From Lingula anatina (taxonomy: Eukaryota > Brachiopoda > Lingulata > Lingulida > Lingulidae), in the NCBI RefSeq assembly GCF_001039355.2, contig NW_019774803.1, positions 208,701 to 272,700 of the forward strand: a DNA stretch of 64,000 nucleotides, given 5' to 3'. The notes beneath the pieces are model-generated. The model had not been told where the DNA came from and did no database searches. It was given only the letters and a program-made list of their open reading frames with translations. Position numbers and translations under genes: made by a program. Below are positions 63,216 to 64,000 of this stretch, piece by piece; the stretch's first letter is position 1, and each line of letters begins with the position of its first letter.

Positions 63216-63790
63216 ATGAAAACAATGCATAAAAATAAAAACAGTTAGACAGAGGAAGAAAATTAATTTTAGTGTTGAATTGTGTTGAAAACAGGAGAAC
63301 TCATGGTCATGACACTTTCAGAAATTTGACATATTAGTATGTATAAGCGCAGTACTTATATACATGTATATTTGCACATAATATTTTGACGTTAAATTAT
63401 ATATCTTTAACTAGCGAACATCAAGAACGCGACTCTAACACTCAACTGAAAAATCACACCCTCTCTACTTTATGATGAACATTGCTTGATCTAAATTTAC
63501 AGTAGGCCTAACATAGAGGTTTACGCAAGATTTTAAGAAATGTATGCATGTCTTACACAAGTCCAAATATTTATATAATTATTTCAACTGACAACATGGC
63601 TACACTTGATCTAAAAAACGGGGATTTAACACCAATCAGCATCAGAAGTATTTACGTTATTATGTCCAAGACCAGATATAGTAATACCTACAGATGTATG
63701 TGAATACTCGTAACCGTCGGGATTTGCAACAGGCAGCATATACCAGGTGTACTTATTCAGCTCTGGAAGGCTGTTGTATTCCGAGAGAAA
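60923..63790 (-). CDS. M14A zinc carboxypeptidase (carboxypeptidase A/B family), C-terminal part, 5' end outside window
   Basis: Secreted or digestive-type metallocarboxypeptidase that removes C-terminal residues. Exons in coding order: 63790-63692, 63182-63095, 61916-61714, 61311-61227, 61107-60923 (TAA 60923-60925). All have AG/GT borders with agreeing phases; 660 bp give 219 residues. Landmarks (bovine CPA numbering): VANPDGYEYSHT, R127 in DRLWRKTR, NRNWD (N144-R145), the C138/C161 disulphide cysteines (GCRGVDP, FPCSD), zinc ligand H196 and Y198 in SFHSYS, Y248 made by a codon split between the last two exons, and catalytic E270 in YTLELRP. The signal peptide, propeptide and HxxE zinc ligands would lie beyond 64000. 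Position 255 is Tyr (SGGSYDW), not the Asp of carboxypeptidase B. Confidence 0.93.
61162..61201. repeat. (CT)n microsatellite in carboxypeptidase intron
   Basis: About 20 CT units in the 119-bp intron between the last two exons. Confidence 0.95.
61227..61311 (-). CDS. Carboxypeptidase exon (GAPPDILY)
   Basis: Eighty-five bp from aaatttag| to ctat|gtaagt. It encodes MRVANLGKTAVQGINGKSW and TVGAPPDIL plus the first base of the catalytic Tyr (Y248) codon. The CT microsatellite at 61162-61201 lies in the following intron, close to the donor. Confidence 0.9.
61714..61916 (-). CDS. Carboxypeptidase exon (HSYS zinc ligand)
   Basis: The acceptor was placed at 61916 rather than 61914 so that the split codon gives Glu, producing HFGEAGTSTFPCSDIYPG, the family consensus. 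It continues GPFSEKCTQNIRDFINEHKD and YLSFHSYSELWLTPWGWG, with the zinc-ligand His and the S1' Tyr. It ends EKPSDNAEM on a codon boundary (donor gtaatt). Confidence 0.93.
62130..62201. repeat. (AAT)n-(ATT)n self-complementary microsatellite
   Basis: Same head-to-head arrangement as 26860-26920, switching near 62171, in the carboxypeptidase intron. Confidence 0.95.
62627..62847. mobile_element. Palindromic element with 8-bp target duplication (hAT-like)
   Basis: Ends taccctctaccagggcgact and, inverted, cgccctggtagagggta. TACAGAAT is present at 62619-62626 and 62848-62855. The left arm holds a tandem repeat of about 36-39 bp (gata(g/t)attttttacagatatt...). A GATA microsatellite lies near the loop. 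Confidence 0.85.
63095..63182 (-). CDS. Carboxypeptidase exon (DRLWRKTR, NRNWD)
   Basis: Eighty-eight bp from ttatttaag| to ttggag|gtaag. It encodes DRLWRKTRSPQSWGCRGVDP and NRNWDSHFG: R127 and R145 equivalents and the first disulphide cysteine. It leaves one base of a codon. The acceptor's tract is the AAAT microsatellite at 63184-63218 read on the minus strand. Confidence 0.93.
63692..63790 (-). CDS. Carboxypeptidase exon (ANPDGYEYSHTS)
   Basis: Ninety-nine bp, phase 0 at both ends. The acceptor is ctttatag before FLSEYNSLPELNKYTWYMLP; the donor tct|gtaggt was chosen over a second GT four bases on because only it keeps phase with the next exon. It carries the NPDGYEY signature that precedes the active-site arginine region. 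Confidence 0.9.
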
Positions 63791-64000
63791 CTATAAAGCA
63801 AAAGAATCAAGCATGGTTACAAGACGCTTGAAAAAATCTAAATCTTTGTGATATTTGCTTTGAACCAACTGGGGTTCGTTCCACGAAATTGGTCACAACT
63901 TTTAAAATGTGGTCGACTTCAGTTCAATTTAAAGGTTAACCCAAAGTATATAATCATGATACAGCAACGAGACACGGATTCATTTGAAATCGTTATAATA

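Overview
This is eukaryotic genomic DNA: AT-rich, intron-dominated, full of microsatellites and short foldback transposons. It looks lophotrochozoan, probably a bivalve or other mollusc; that is inferred from style and repeat types, and no species marker was seen. Two protein-coding genes can be supported, and they converge.

Gene 1 (+ strand) is an MTG/ETO-family transcriptional corepressor (RUNX1T1/CBFA2T1-2-3 in vertebrates, nervy in flies). Nine body exons between 44537 and 56219 join in frame and encode the TAFH/NHR1 domain, the NHR2 oligomerisation helix, the NHR3 coiled coil and a C-terminal MYND zinc finger (NHR4). The 40+ kb before them is mostly 5' flank and one very long intron. Two possible alternative first coding exons sit there: a tiny one at 11119-11125 (two codons plus one base) and a longer one at 17725-17839 (38 codons plus one base). 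Both end in a GTAAG donor in the phase the first body exon needs. The longer exon reads ...FEFCHHR and aligns without a gap to the ...FEYCQDR leader of the human MTG8b isoform. Total coding length is an exact multiple of three with either start (589 or 625 residues).

Within gene 1 a 1768-bp block holding two exons (50137-51904) is repeated almost perfectly at 51906-53673, with a single N at the joint. Using both copies would break the reading frame, so this is most likely an assembly artefact.

Gene 2 (- strand, 60923-63790, 5' end outside the window) is the C-terminal two thirds of an M14A metallocarboxypeptidase (carboxypeptidase A/B family) in five in-phase exons. Its 3' end faces the 3' UTR of gene 1 across 2-5 kb.

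The rest is non-coding: at least five kinds of short inverted-repeat elements (roughly 829-1220, 4983-5273, 13039-13207, 22192-22450, 31049-31286, 39758-39924, 48286-48537, 60298-60437, 62627-62847), several diverged tandem duplications of 60-150 bp, many microsatellites, and a few complex, repeat-free intronic stretches that could be regulatory. I found no tRNA, rRNA, CRISPR array, autonomous transposon or prokaryotic-type system.
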